From assembly GCA_003154115.1 (NCBI GenBank), contig PMCF01000060.1:1-35760 (forward strand): a stretch of DNA of 35,760 nucleotides, in the 5' to 3' direction. The stretch comes from Anaerolineae bacterium (GTDB lineage Bacteria > Chloroflexota > Anaerolineae > Fen-1058). Made by a program: the position numbers and the translations under genes. The notes below the pieces were generated by a model, which had not been told where the DNA came from, made no database searches, and saw only the letters and a list, made by a program, of their open reading frames with translations. Shown here one piece after another: positions 20,613 to 28,570 of this stretch (its first letter is position 1; each line of letters begins with the position of its first letter).

Positions 20613-22353
20613 GCGCTTTGTTCTGAATCACGCGCCGGGTGAGGACGTACCAATCGGGCAGGGTGCGGAAACGATCGGCCGATTCGGCGATGGGGCCGAT
20701 CTGCACAGCGCGCACTTTCTCGCTGACGGCGTAGTTGTAGACCGGATAATACAACAAGATGCCGGGGGTCTTTTCGCGGAACATTTCCTGGAACTTGTGA
20801 TACAGATTGATGCGCTGGGCAGTGTCATTGGTCCGCCGCGCCTGTTCCAGCACTTCACTGATATCTCGATCGCGGAATTGGGAATAGTTCTGCCCGGGTG
20901 GATCAGCTTGCGTTTCGTGCCAGAATGGATAGGGATCAGGATCATCAGGCAACTGCACATCCAGCAAGGCGGCTTGATAGTTGCGCGGCGCCAGATAGTT
21001 ATTGAGCAGACCGGCCTGCACCGGCACGACGGTGGCTTTTACGCCGATATCTTGCCATTGCGTTGCCACGGCTTGCGCCAGAGCCACTTGCAGCGGATTG
21101 TTATTGGTATACAGCGTAAATGAGATCGGGATGCCCTCTTTGACGCGAATCGGCAGCTCGTTGGGATTGGGCACGCTGGTCGGAGCAATGACGACTTCAG
21201 CGATGTTTTCACGCGTGCGCTGCGGAGGAATGGGATAGCGCCAACCCGCCTCGTTCAATAACTGCCGCGCTCGTTCCTGATCGGGAATGACCGGAGGCAG
21301 ATCCGCGGCGTAGGCCCACGTGCCGGGAATGAGGGGACTATCGGCCACCTGGCCCTGCATATGCAAGACCTCTTCAATGATCTTGTGCCGATCGAGACTG
21401 AGCAACAAGGCCTGCCGCACTTTTTGATCTTGAAAGAACGGCAGGGTGTCGTCGCCTTGATTCAAGAAGATCATCGTGTAACCCGCCTGCGGGCCGGTAT
21501 AAAGATTGAGCGAAGGCGTATCGCGCACCGCCGTCAACTGATCGGCGGGTACCTTGTGCAGCCCTTGAATTTCCCCGGCACGATAAGCGTTCAACATCGA
21601 CGAGAAATCGGGATAGAATTTGAAATCGATTTTGGCGATGTACGGTTGGCGACCGTAGTAGCCGGGAAAAGCGGAGAGCAGCACGTGTTGCGCTTGACCC
21701 ACTTCGCCGCTGCCAAATTGTTCCACTTGAAACGGCCCACTGCCGATCGGTTTGCGATTGAACGGCAGAGTGGGCAAATCAGCCGCCTTCACATCGCCGA
21801 TCACGTGCTTGGGCAGCACGCCGAAGTTGCCCACCGCGACGTATTGCAAAAATGGCGTATACGGTTCTTGCAGCGTGAATTGCACGACCAGGCTGTTGAC
21901 TTCTTCCGCTTTGACGGTGCGCCACAGAGCGGCCACATCTTGCAGGCCGGGGAAGTTGGGGTCTTGCAGAAACTTGACGGTGTAGATCACATCGTCGGCG
22001 GTCACCGGCCGATTATCATGCCAGCGCGCATTGGGCCGTATCCGAAAGGTGTACACCAGCCCATCGGGTGATACTTCCCAACTGTCGGCCAGGTCGGGCT
22101 GCAACTGACCATGCTCGTCGTAGCGCAACAGCCCACTGAAGACCAGCTCACACAAATCGCGATCGATGTCGTTGTACTGACACAACAGCGGATTCACGAA
22201 TTGCGGCGCGCCGACCATGCCTTCCACATACGTCCCGCCCGGAGCCGGTTCGCGTTGAATGGAGTAGGCCTCGGCCAGATAGACCATGAGACCGGCTAAG
22301 AGTACCACGCCGACCGTGATTAAAGCAACTTGCCAACGGATATGTCGAACCAC
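20599..22353 (-). CDS. Oligopeptide/dipeptide ABC transporter substrate-binding protein (SBP_bac_5)
   Basis: A 584-residue extracellular solute-binding protein of family 5. An N-terminal helix (residues 8-27, A-L-I-T-V-G-V-V-L-L-A-G-L-M-V-Y-L) is a signal anchor without lipobox cysteine. Next come G-G-T-Y-V-E-G-M-V-G-A-P-Q-F-V-N-P-L, L-V-F-S-G-L-L-R-Y-D-E and A-D-S-W-E-V-S-P-D-G-L-V-Y-T-F-R-I-R, the classic family-5 opening, and F-S-M-L-N-A-Y-R-A-G-E-I further on. It would capture peptides or similar ligands for an ABC importer, but no permease or ATPase gene for it lies nearby. Start is a GTG at 22353 with AAGGG upstream. Confidence 0.9.
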   Translation of the reverse strand: MVRHIRWQVALITVGVVLLAGLMVYLAEAYSIQREPAPGGTYVEGMVGAPQFVNPLLCQYNDIDRDLCELVFSGLLRYDEHGQLQPDLADSWEVSPDGLVYTFRIRPNARWHDNRPVTADDVIYTVKFLQDPNFPGLQDVAALWRTVKAEEVNSLVVQFTLQEPYTPFLQYVAVGNFGVLPKHVIGDVKAADLPTLPFNRKPIGSGPFQVEQFGSGEVGQAQHVLLSAFPGYYGRQPYIAKIDFKFYPDFSSMLNAYRAGEIQGLHKVPADQLTAVRDTPSLNLYTGPQAGYTMIFLNQGDDTLPFFQDQKVRQALLLSLDRHKIIEEVLHMQGQVADSPLIPGTWAYAADLPPVIPDQERARQLLNEAGWRYPIPPQRTRENIAEVVIAPTSVPNPNELPIRVKEGIPISFTLYTNNNPLQVALAQAVATQWQDIGVKATVVPVQAGLLNNYLAPRNYQAALLDVQLPDDPDPYPFWHETQADPPGQNYSQFRDRDISEVLEQARRTNDTAQRINLYHKFQEMFREKTPGILLYYPVYNYAVSEKVRAVQIGPIAESADRFRTLPDWYVLTRRVIQNKALTEP

Positions 22354-22426
22354 AGATCACACCCTTATCGATTTCATTTCGCTCAAGTGAACGCGAGCCG
22401 CCGGATGTCCCTCAACCCGATCGGCT

Positions 22427-22463
22427 GCGCGGCGCAACTTTTGCGCCGCGCAAGTTGCGCCGC
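22427..22463. other. Two mutually exclusive hairpins upstream of the substrate-binding-protein gene
   Basis: GCGCGGCGCAA (22427-22437) pairs perfectly with TTGCGCCGCGC (22441-22451), and GCGGCGCAACTT (22429-22440) pairs perfectly with AAGTTGCGCCGC (22452-22463). Both cannot form at once. It lies in the 213-bp gap between SecG and the substrate-binding-protein gene, about 75 bases before the latter's start on the minus strand. Confidence 0.6.
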
Positions 22464-22504
22464 TATCTTAATGCGAATTGCTTAAACTGACCAGAGACGC
22501 AACA

Positions 22505-22533
22505 GGGGTGTTGCAGCCTGACTGCAACACCCC
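22505..22533. terminator. Hairpin terminator after secG
   Basis: A perfect 12-bp stem GGGGTGTTGCAG / CTGCAACACCCC with a 5-base loop, 34 bases after the secG stop on the minus strand. The following T content is modest (TGTTGCG), so termination may be partial. Confidence 0.65.
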
Positions 22534-22566
22534 CATTCAAACCCTGCACCGATCGGCGATCGTCAA

Positions 22567-22797
22567 CTACTGCGGCGTCGTGGCGGCCAGCACACTCAGA
22601 ATTGCCAAAATAAAGAAGATCACAGCCACCCAGACGGTGAGGTTGAACAGCGTGCGCTCGATGCCGCGCCGCGAATGGTAAACCGGGCTGTCACCGCCGA
22701 ACACGTTGCCCACGGCCGAGTTTTGCGCGCCGATGATGATCAGCGCGATCAACAGAATTGAAACAATAATCATCGCGATACTCAAATACGTCTGCAC
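22567..22797 (-). CDS. secG: SecG, preprotein translocase subunit
   Basis: A 76-residue protein with the two membrane helices of SecG (about 3-25 and 52-72), joined by the cytoplasmic loop N-S-A-V-G-N-V-F-G-G-D-S-P-V-Y-H-S-R-R-G-I-E-R-T-L that matches the conserved G-x-x-F-G-G ... R-R-G-x-E motif of the family. SecG assists SecYE in moving unfolded proteins across the membrane. The start is a GTG with AGGAG 7 bases upstream. It lies alone between the Ca2+/H+ antiporter (38 bases upstream) and a terminator hairpin. Confidence 0.92.
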   Translation of the reverse strand: MQTYLSIAMIIVSILLIALIIIGAQNSAVGNVFGGDSPVYHSRRGIERTLFNLTVWVAVIFFILAILSVLAATTPQ

Positions 22798-22835
22798 AGT
22801 TGTTCTCCTGATTTCTGACGGGAAGCTGGCGCAGA

Positions 22836-23942
22836 TTATAACATGCCTAACGGGCTTGTCAAACGCGCCGCCTCGGCGCTGGCTGCGCTGGGCAAGAAGA
22901 AGAAGGCCAGCGCAATGATGATATAGACCGCAATGAGCATGGCGCCTTCCAGCCAGTTCGATTCACCATCCAATGACACCAGTGCGGCGATGACCGCGGC
23001 CGCCGTCAGGGCGATCACTTCGAAGCCGTTGAATTCCAGCATCAGCGGGTGGCCCATCAGCGGGCTGACAAACACCAGCACCGGCGCGACGAACAGCGCG
23101 ATTTGCAGGCTGGACCCCAGCGCGATCGAGAGGCTGAGATCCATTTGGTTCTTCAAGGCGACTTCCACTGCGACGATATGCTCCGCGACATTGCCGATGA
23201 TGGGGATGACGATGATGCCGACGAAGAATTCGCTGAAGCCCAACTGCTTGGTGACCGGCTCTACGGAACTCACCAGGAACTCGCTCATCAGCGCAATCCC
23301 GATCGTGGCGAGCACGAGTACGCCCAGTGCTTTCCGGGTGCCCCAATGTGGCCTGCTGCGTGATGGCGGGGTCGCCGGTCCCACCTCGGCTTCGGCCGGC
23401 GTGCGCGAGCGTAGCGAGTAGAGGAGGGAGAGCGCATAGATGACGATCATCGCAATGGCCGTCGTTAGGCTTAGTTCTTCCACGCGCAGCTTGTCTGGTT
23501 CAATGGCGGCGTTGAAGAAAGACGGAATGCTCAACGCGATGACGGCCAGAATCGCCATGGTGGAATCGACGCCCACATGCGAGCGATTGAATCTTTGGAT
23601 GCCATTCTTCAGGCCGCCGATCAGAGTGCTGAAACCCATCACCAATAGGACATTGCCGAGAATCGAGCCGATCAGCGAGGCTTTCACCAGATCGAGCAAC
23701 CCGGCTCTGACGGCGAAAAGCGTAATGATCAATTCGGCGGCGTTGCCCAGCGTGGCGTTGAGCAGGCCGCCTAGGCGCGGGCCGGTCTTCTCAGCTAAGG
23801 CTTCGGTCGATTCGCCCATCAACCCCGCCAGTGGGATGACGGCCAGCGCGGAAGTAACAAACAAGATGATTTCATTCCCGTGCAGCAGTTCGATCAGAAT
23901 TGCCACCGGAATGAACAACAATAGCCAGCGTAGATAACGCAT
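22836..23942 (-). CDS. Calcium/proton (CaCA/CAX family) antiporter
   Basis: A 368-residue membrane protein of about eleven helices with the two alpha-repeats of the Ca2+/cation antiporter superfamily: L-G-N-A-A-E-L-I-I-T-L-F-A (about 65-77) and I-G-N-V-A-E-H-I-V-A-V-E-V-A (about 247-260), whose glutamates bind Ca2+. The G-S-S-L-Q-I-A-L-F-V-A-P-V-L-V-F helix after the second repeat is typical of CAX (ChaA-like) exchangers. It would export Ca2+ against protons. ATG at 23942 is followed by a hydrophobic first helix. The gene is followed by secG on the same strand. Confidence 0.93.
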   Translation of the reverse strand: MRYLRWLLLFIPVAILIELLHGNEIILFVTSALAVIPLAGLMGESTEALAEKTGPRLGGLLNATLGNAAELIITLFAVRAGLLDLVKASLIGSILGNVLLVMGFSTLIGGLKNGIQRFNRSHVGVDSTMAILAVIALSIPSFFNAAIEPDKLRVEELSLTTAIAMIVIYALSLLYSLRSRTPAEAEVGPATPPSRSRPHWGTRKALGVLVLATIGIALMSEFLVSSVEPVTKQLGFSEFFVGIIVIPIIGNVAEHIVAVEVALKNQMDLSLSIALGSSLQIALFVAPVLVFVSPLMGHPLMLEFNGFEVIALTAAAVIAALVSLDGESNWLEGAMLIAVYIIIALAFFFLPSAASAEAARLTSPLGML

Positions 23943-23960
23943 CTTGTCTCCCTCACAGAG

Positions 23961-24087
23961 TTAGAAGCCGTCAAAGAACAACTCCGCAGATTGCTCCAGG
24001 CTGGATGGTCACATCCAGCCCCCAGCGCCGGATTTGCAATCCGGCGGGAGCGTCGAAAGTGCGGACTTATTTCTTGGCAAGCCCTTA
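23961..24087 (+). repeat. 127-bp dispersed repeat, copy 1
   Basis: The same 127 bp occur at 31868-31994 with one visible mismatch. It starts TTAGAAGCCGTC and ends GGCAAGCCCTTA. The last 28-34 bases, inverted, partly match the first ones (shared AACTCCGCA/AAGTCCGCA), suggesting imperfect terminal inverted repeats. Inside are two hairpins: CTGGATG/CATCCAG and CGCCGGATT/AATCCGGCG. It codes for no protein. Confidence 0.85.
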
Positions 24088-24090
24088 GTT

Positions 24091-24125
24091 AAACGGGCGA
24101 TCGATAAATTCGATCGCCCGTTTTT
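24091..24125 (+). terminator. Strong intrinsic terminator
   Basis: A perfect 14-bp stem AAACGGGCGATCGA / TCGATCGCCCGTTT with loop TAAAT, followed by TTGCTTTT. It is best oriented for plus-strand transcripts but its AAAC start gives a short T-run for minus-strand transcripts leaving the CapA gene as well. Confidence 0.8.
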
Positions 24126-24135
24126 GCTTTTCTCC

Positions 24136-24169
24136 CCTCCCTCTCCTGAGATGCTTCAGGAGAGGGAGG
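24136..24169. terminator. Hairpin just after the CapA gene
   Basis: A perfect 14-bp stem CCTCCCTCTCCTGA / TCAGGAGAGGGAGG with loop GATGCT, 20 bases after the CapA stop codon on the minus strand; no T-run follows directly, so it may protect the 3' end or act together with the neighbouring terminator. Confidence 0.5.
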
Positions 24170-24188
24170 ACTGGGGAGGGTGAGGCTA

Positions 24189-25892
24189 CTACTCCCAATA
24201 ACTCAAGTCAAACAGCGTCTTCAACAACCCGCGCCGTTCTTCCGTCGTCATCTTGCGCGGCAGCGCAGTCTCATCGCGGATGGTCGTCAACAGTTCTACG
24301 CCCAGTAATTTGTTGTCGTAGACCAGATAGCGATCGATGAAGTTCTCGCGCAGATTGCGGGCCTGCATCTGATCGAAGAACAAATTGCCCACACCGTAGT
24401 GCATGAAGCCGTTGCCCTTCAAGCCGAAGCCCTGGACGCTGTGGCCCTGACTGCCACTGACTACATCCGCCCCGGCGTCGATGAGACGCTCGAAGTCCTT
24501 TTCTTGAGATACCGCTGTTTCATAACTGTAATCGCCCAATGGTTGTTCGTTGTATTGCAGAGTCGAGAACACCACGGCACCGGTCGCTTTGGCCTTCTTG
24601 ATCTCGTCTTGCAATTCAGGATACGGCGACGCGCACTTCGCAGAACCGGGTCGACCGTCGCCCAGCCCATCGACCCAGTCGATCGACGGTCCGACTGGGT
24701 TGCAACCCGCAAAGGCGAGTATGTTGCCGTTGTTGGTCAGTGTGATGTAGCGCGTGGCTTCGGTGATGGTGCGTCCGCCGCCAAAGTACGGAATGCCCTC
24801 TTTTTCGTAAATCCCCAACGTGTACGAAAAAGGTTCCCAGCCGTAATCGTTCATGTGGTTACCGGTGTTCTCGATCACGCTGGTGTGGACGTGTTTCAAC
24901 AGTTCCCAGTAGCTGGGATCGCTGCAAAATACGCCGCGATTTGCCGTGGGCTGTTTGGGACAATCGGGCCAGAAAGAAACCTCGTTGCTGATGTGGACGA
25001 TGTCGGAAGTGTCAAAATAGTCCTGAATGTTTTTTGCCGGATACAGCACGCCATTCACATCCATGCTGGCGGCGAAGTCGCGCGACATGGCGGTGACGCC
25101 GGTCATGGCGACCAGCGTCAGCTTGCTTTCATCGCGATTGGTCAGCGGTTGCCCTAAAACCGCTTGGAGTTGCTCGGCTTTCTCGATCGGGCCGGCGAGG
25201 CCGATCTTGACCACCAGCGGATAGGCGTTCATGTCGAGGTTGTGATGAAACGGCGTGCGCCCATCGATCGACAGAACCTTGAGACGCGGATTTAATTCGT
25301 CGAACGGCAAGATGCCCCACGCGGGCTTAGCATCCCACAGTTTCTGCGTCAACTGATCGGCGGGCACGACCTCTACCGCGCCTGAGGCGGGTTCACCCAG
25401 CACCGTCTTCAGGGCGCTGAGCGTGGTTTCGCTCAGACGCAGCGGGCCGGTGAAGTCGCAGGCGTCACATTCCACGGGCTGACCTTGCCAAGCAGATTGC
25501 ACCGCGCTCCACGGCACATCGTCGACCAGCGTCGGGAATGGCGCGACCAGCGCATACACCCATTGGCCGATGATCGGTACGTCGATATTGGGCGCGTACG
25601 CCACTTGCAGTGCGGCTAAATTCGGATCGCCGCTCGCGATAAAGGCGCCAGCCTGTTGGGCTAACTTGTCATTGATCTGGGTGCGGAATGCTGCAGGCAG
25701 CGCTCCCGAAGCAAACACGCCGCTGGGCGCAGGTGTGACCGTCGGCGTCGCCGTCGGGATGGGAGTCTTCGTCGGTAGCGGTTTGGCCGTTGCCGTAACG
25801 GTGGGCGTCGTAGTTTCAGTAGTCGTGCCGCAGGCCGCTAGCACTAGCAGCAGCACACTGACCGTGATCAGCATCAGAATCTTCTTCACCAC
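24189..25892 (-). CDS. CapA family lipoprotein (PGA_cap metallophosphatase-like)
   Basis: A 567-residue protein with a lipoprotein signal (I-T-V-S-V-L-L-L-V-L-A-A-C, Cys20) and a Thr/Pro-rich linker. A substrate-binding-protein-like region (about 55-260) is followed by the CapA domain: L-T-L-V-A-M-T-G-V-T-A-M-S-R-D (about 262-276), D-I-V-H-I-S-N-E-V-S-F (about 300-310), N-T-G-N-H-M-N-D-Y-G, and G-A-D-V-V-S-G-S-Q-G-H-S-V-Q-G (about 490-504). CapA of Bacillus takes part in poly-gamma-glutamate export; homologues with this calcineurin-like fold are of mixed function. It begins at a GTG (25892 or 25889) behind AAGGAG. Confidence 0.85.
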   Translation of the reverse strand: MVKKILMLITVSVLLLVLAACGTTTETTTPTVTATAKPLPTKTPIPTATPTVTPAPSGVFASGALPAAFRTQINDKLAQQAGAFIASGDPNLAALQVAYAPNIDVPIIGQWVYALVAPFPTLVDDVPWSAVQSAWQGQPVECDACDFTGPLRLSETTLSALKTVLGEPASGAVEVVPADQLTQKLWDAKPAWGILPFDELNPRLKVLSIDGRTPFHHNLDMNAYPLVVKIGLAGPIEKAEQLQAVLGQPLTNRDESKLTLVAMTGVTAMSRDFAASMDVNGVLYPAKNIQDYFDTSDIVHISNEVSFWPDCPKQPTANRGVFCSDPSYWELLKHVHTSVIENTGNHMNDYGWEPFSYTLGIYEKEGIPYFGGGRTITEATRYITLTNNGNILAFAGCNPVGPSIDWVDGLGDGRPGSAKCASPYPELQDEIKKAKATGAVVFSTLQYNEQPLGDYSYETAVSQEKDFERLIDAGADVVSGSQGHSVQGFGLKGNGFMHYGVGNLFFDQMQARNLRENFIDRYLVYDNKLLGVELLTTIRDETALPRKMTTEERRGLLKTLFDLSYWE

Positions 25893-25922
25893 AACTTCTC
25901 CTTGTTTTCCTATAACTACTAT

Positions 25923-26306
25923 CTGCCGTCACTGCGAGCGCTTTCGCCCGGCGCGCCTCCGCCGCTTTGCGGCGGGTAAGGCGTCAGCGAAGCAGTCTCC
26001 TACGCCAGTGGGTCGAGATTGCTTCGTCGCATCCTTCGACTGCGTGGCGAAAAGATGCCACTTCGCTCAGGATACTCCTGCTCAGAAACTTGCGCGTAGG
26101 TGTCATTCCGAGCGGCGCGAGGAATCTCTGGCCCGGCCAACCACGTCGCCTGCCGCGCGAGAGATTCCTCAGTCGCACGCCCTGTCCGCCGCATAGCGGC
26201 GGGGGCGCGCAGGTGCGAAAGGCGCTCCTTCGGAATGACACTCATCTGGCAAGTTTCTGCCCTCATGCATCACGCTGGCGGGATGGTCATCTCGCAATGA
26301 CGGCAG
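25923..26306. mobile_element. Outer MITE-like element with terminal inverted repeats
   Basis: CTGCCGTCACTGCGAG at 25923-25938 and its inverse CTCGCAATGACGGCAG at 26291-26306 match at 15 of 16 positions, and flanking AACTACT sequences are inverted too. Inside are GAAGCAGTCTC / GAGATTGCTTC inverted pieces, one palindromic module (25946-25980, inverted) and a second, nested element (26100-26241). No transposase is encoded, so it is non-autonomous. It fills most of the gap 25893-26446, which holds no gene. Confidence 0.75.
26100..26241. mobile_element. Inner MITE-like element nested in the outer one
   Basis: GTGTCATTCCGA (26100-26111) and TCGGAATGACAC (26230-26241) are perfect 12-bp inverted ends. 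A subterminal pair GAGGAATCTC / GAGATTCCTC lies inside, next to CACGCCCTGTCCGCCGC and its palindromic partner with tail GGGGGCGCGC. The latter is shared, base for base in its flanks, with the composite element at 16458-16589. Confidence 0.75.
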
Positions 26307-26446
26307 AGTAGTTTGTTTTCCTTTGAATCAAAGCCGCGCAATCATATCATTGAGAGGATGATGCGGCAAACGGTAAGTAATGCGTCCCACAGGGAGGCTT
26401 CGCACTAAAGCGTAATGCGTAAAATACACAGCGCAATGACTTCGTG

Positions 26447-27712
26447 TTACTCGCCGTTCCCTGTTCTCCACTGGAGAGCAGGCGGCGCGCTGGGCGTCGT
26501 GTCCTTCGTGGATCGATCTATTCGAGGCTCAATGTACTCGATCGCCGCGTTCACATCCGGCAGCACGATCTCACTCAACGGCGCGAGAGCTGCGGCTTTG
26601 GGGCCGCCGGCCGCAATGCCGATGGCGTGCGCGTGAAGATCGAGCCCGTTCTGTTTCAAGAGATCGATCGCGCCGTGCGTGGCCTGCATTCCCAGAATGC
26701 CATCTTCGACAATCCACACGTGGGTGGTGCGATCTTTCAGGCGTGCCAGCGGTCCGCTCAATTCTCGGCGCGCTACGAGCGCATGTGCCGCCAACAGCGA
26801 GTTCGCCTCTTCGTGCGTTAGTGCTGCGCCGATCGCCGCCAGGGCCTGAATGGGCGCCGGCTTGGTGACACTCTCGAATGGCACGTTGACTTTGGCGGCC
26901 AGCCACTGCACGCGGCCGGTGGCAATCAATGGGTAAGCCATGCCCAGCAACTGCATGCCCAACTCCGCCTCCGGCGAATAGCCGATGAGTGAGATATGAT
27001 CGGGATCGTCGGCGGGAGGCAGGCTCGGTCGAGCCGTATACACGCAGACCTGCACCCGATTAGCCTGTACCCACTCCGCGAGTTTGGCTTGCGCCGTGGC
27101 GCTGATCAACGAACGATCTTCCGTCACCAATACAGACGGCGCGGCAAAGCGCGGTGGCAGCTGATACGACTCGGCGTACAACTTCGATCCGATGACGAGC
27201 TCCTGGAAAATCTGCGTGACGGGCGCGCGATCGACATCGTGCGTCTGGGAAAACATCTCACGCAGCAACGCTTCTGTGGCAGAACGTGTATCTTCTCGCA
27301 CAGATAACTGAGCCAACGCGTTAAGGAGCATATCGCGCGCGCGTTCTACTGGTTTGCCCGGCAAGCGATCGATCTGTTCGAGATAGGGCTGCGCCACGTC
27401 TTTCAATTGCGGCACGCTGACACCACGACACTGGCGCAGGAAGTCTTCAAACGGGGCAGGGCGCAATGCCAGATCAGGATGGCGAGTCAGCGTTGCGACG
27501 ATCAACGTTCCGGCGCACAGCGGGCACAGGTCCCATTCGTTGACGTAGCCGCGCGATTGGAATTGATCGCGCGTGGGGGCATCAAACACGATCGGGTGGG
27601 CGCCCATGAGTTCGTTGAAGTAATTCAACGTGGCGACCAGCGCGGCATAATAGCCGCCATCCTCGATCAGCACACCATCGACATCGAAGAGCAGCAGGTG
27701 TTGGGTGCTCAT
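26447..27712 (-). CDS. HAD-like hydrolase
   Basis: A 421-residue protein that opens with H-L-L-L-F-D-V-D-G-V-L-I-E-D-G (motif I, nucleophile Asp10 and Asp12), carries a long helical cap, a V-C-V-Y-T-A-R-P-S-L-P segment (motif II-like Thr), K-P-A-P-I-Q-A-L (motif III-like Lys, about 290) and W-I-V-E-D-G-I-L-G-M-Q-A (motif IV). Members of the haloacid dehalogenase superfamily are mostly phosphatases. It is larger than usual because of the insert between motifs I and II, which includes a C-P-L-C pair. The ATG overlaps the preceding phosphatase stop (ATGA), so the two are made together. Confidence 0.8.
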   Translation of the reverse strand: MSTQHLLLFDVDGVLIEDGGYYAALVATLNYFNELMGAHPIVFDAPTRDQFQSRGYVNEWDLCPLCAGTLIVATLTRHPDLALRPAPFEDFLRQCRGVSVPQLKDVAQPYLEQIDRLPGKPVERARDMLLNALAQLSVREDTRSATEALLREMFSQTHDVDRAPVTQIFQELVIGSKLYAESYQLPPRFAAPSVLVTEDRSLISATAQAKLAEWVQANRVQVCVYTARPSLPPADDPDHISLIGYSPEAELGMQLLGMAYPLIATGRVQWLAAKVNVPFESVTKPAPIQALAAIGAALTHEEANSLLAAHALVARRELSGPLARLKDRTTHVWIVEDGILGMQATHGAIDLLKQNGLDLHAHAIGIAAGGPKAAALAPLSEIVLPDVNAAIEYIEPRIDRSTKDTTPSAPPALQWRTGNGE

Positions 27713-28185
27713 CGGCTCATCTCCGACGCGCGCCGGATCAGCTCTGGCAGGCCGGTGGAGATGACGCGATCGATCGTGTTGCGACAGACGCGCAGCGGAT
27801 CAAGTTCCTGCACGCCCGGATCGATCACGTCCCAGCGTTCGCCGATTAAGTCAGATAGCAAGCACGTGCGCGCGGCCGCCGCCGGGTAGTGCTCACCAAT
27901 CCAAGCGAGGTGTTGTTGGGCGATGCCCAAAATCAGATCGGCCTGCTCAATTTCGTCGGACGTGATCTGGTGCGGCGGATTGAATTGCCCAGCGGCGCCT
28001 ACTTCGCGTAGCACTTCCAGAATCAGCGGGGCCGCTGGCTGCCCTTCATATTCCGGCAGCGTGCCGGCGCTGCGTACTACGAATCGCCCGTCATATCCGG
28101 CCTGCTTCAGGCGCAGCCGCGCCAGCCCTTCGGCCAGGGGTGAGCGGCAGTAGTTGCCGCTGCAGACAAACAGAATGGTTTTCAA
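27709..28185 (-). CDS. Low-molecular-weight protein tyrosine phosphatase
   Basis: A 158-residue protein with the LMW-PTP active-site loop V-C-S-G-N-Y-C-R-S-P-L-A-E-G near the N terminus (CX5R: Cys9 to Arg15), and the general-acid loop with D-P in W-D-V-I-D-P-G-V towards the C terminus. It removes phosphate from tyrosine or arginine residues or small esters; related enzymes reduce arsenate, but the extra cysteines of arsenate reductases are not evident. It is the first gene of a two-gene unit with the HAD hydrolase and is divergent from the zinc-ribbon gene at 28316. Confidence 0.9.
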   Translation of the reverse strand: MKTILFVCSGNYCRSPLAEGLARLRLKQAGYDGRFVVRSAGTLPEYEGQPAAPLILEVLREVGAAGQFNPPHQITSDEIEQADLILGIAQQHLAWIGEHYPAAAARTCLLSDLIGERWDVIDPGVQELDPLRVCRNTIDRVISTGLPELIRRASEMSR

Positions 28186-28195
28186 GATATCATCC

Positions 28196-28243
28196 TTGAC
28201 AAAGGATACCTTCCTTGACAGAGACTGGGGTTTGTGAGAATAT
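28196..28243 (+). promoter_or_regulatory. Promoter region of the small zinc-ribbon gene with tandem -35 boxes
   Basis: TTGACA occurs twice, at 28196-28201 and 28215-28220, 19 bp apart and each within CCTTGACA. The second is followed after 17 bp by GAATAT (28238-28243), a weak -10. The start codon lies about 75 bases further on. Confidence 0.5.
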
Positions 28244-28315
28244 TACCTCCGCCTAACGGGGCTATTATCCCCACGATTTGAGAAGGCGCAAGTCACTTTA
28301 GAAGGAGCAGCAACG

Positions 28316-28483
28316 ATGGCAAAGACCGGCGAGAAATCCAAAGAAGAAGCCAAGCGATTGGCCCAGCCAACCAAGCACCTGTGTGAAAAGTGCGGCCAGG
28401 TCATCTCGGTGGGCGACATGTTCCCCATCAAGGATGGTCTGAAGCGCAAGATGATGTACTACCACAAGAAGTGTTTCGGTTAA
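28316..28483 (+). CDS. Small zinc-ribbon protein, 55 residues
   Basis: An ATG with GAAGGAG upstream opens a 55-codon gene: a lysine-rich N terminus (M-A-K-T-G-E-K-S-K-E-E-A-K-R), then L-C-E-K-C-G-Q-V-I-S-V-G-D-M-F-P-I and Y-Y-H-K-K-C-F-G at the end. Cys24, Cys27, His51 and Cys54 (approximate positions) can bind one zinc, giving a treble-clef-like or ribbon fold. The function is unknown; small basic zinc proteins of this sort often bind nucleic acids or ribosomes. A strong terminator follows at once, so the gene is a separate transcription unit and very likely real in spite of its size. Confidence 0.85.
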   Translation: MAKTGEKSKEEAKRLAQPTKHLCEKCGQVISVGDMFPIKDGLKRKMMYYHKKCFG

Positions 28484-28502
28484 ATTCACGCGCTCTGCGA
28501 CA

Positions 28503-28537
28503 AAACCCCGCTCGAGGTTGAAGCGGGGTTTTTGTTT
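28503..28537 (+). terminator. Intrinsic terminator of the zinc-ribbon gene
   Basis: Stem AAACCCCGCT / AGCGGGGTTT with a 9-base loop, followed by TTGTTT, 20 bases after the stop codon. Also usable for the convergent exonuclease gene. Confidence 0.88.
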
Positions 28538-28570
28538 GCTACCGTGACAAGTGATGAGTGAAAAGTGAAA

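Noticed and set aside
22505..22533. Riboswitch in the secG 3' region
   Set aside because: A single simple hairpin after the stop codon; it lacks any known aptamer pattern and is better explained as a terminator.
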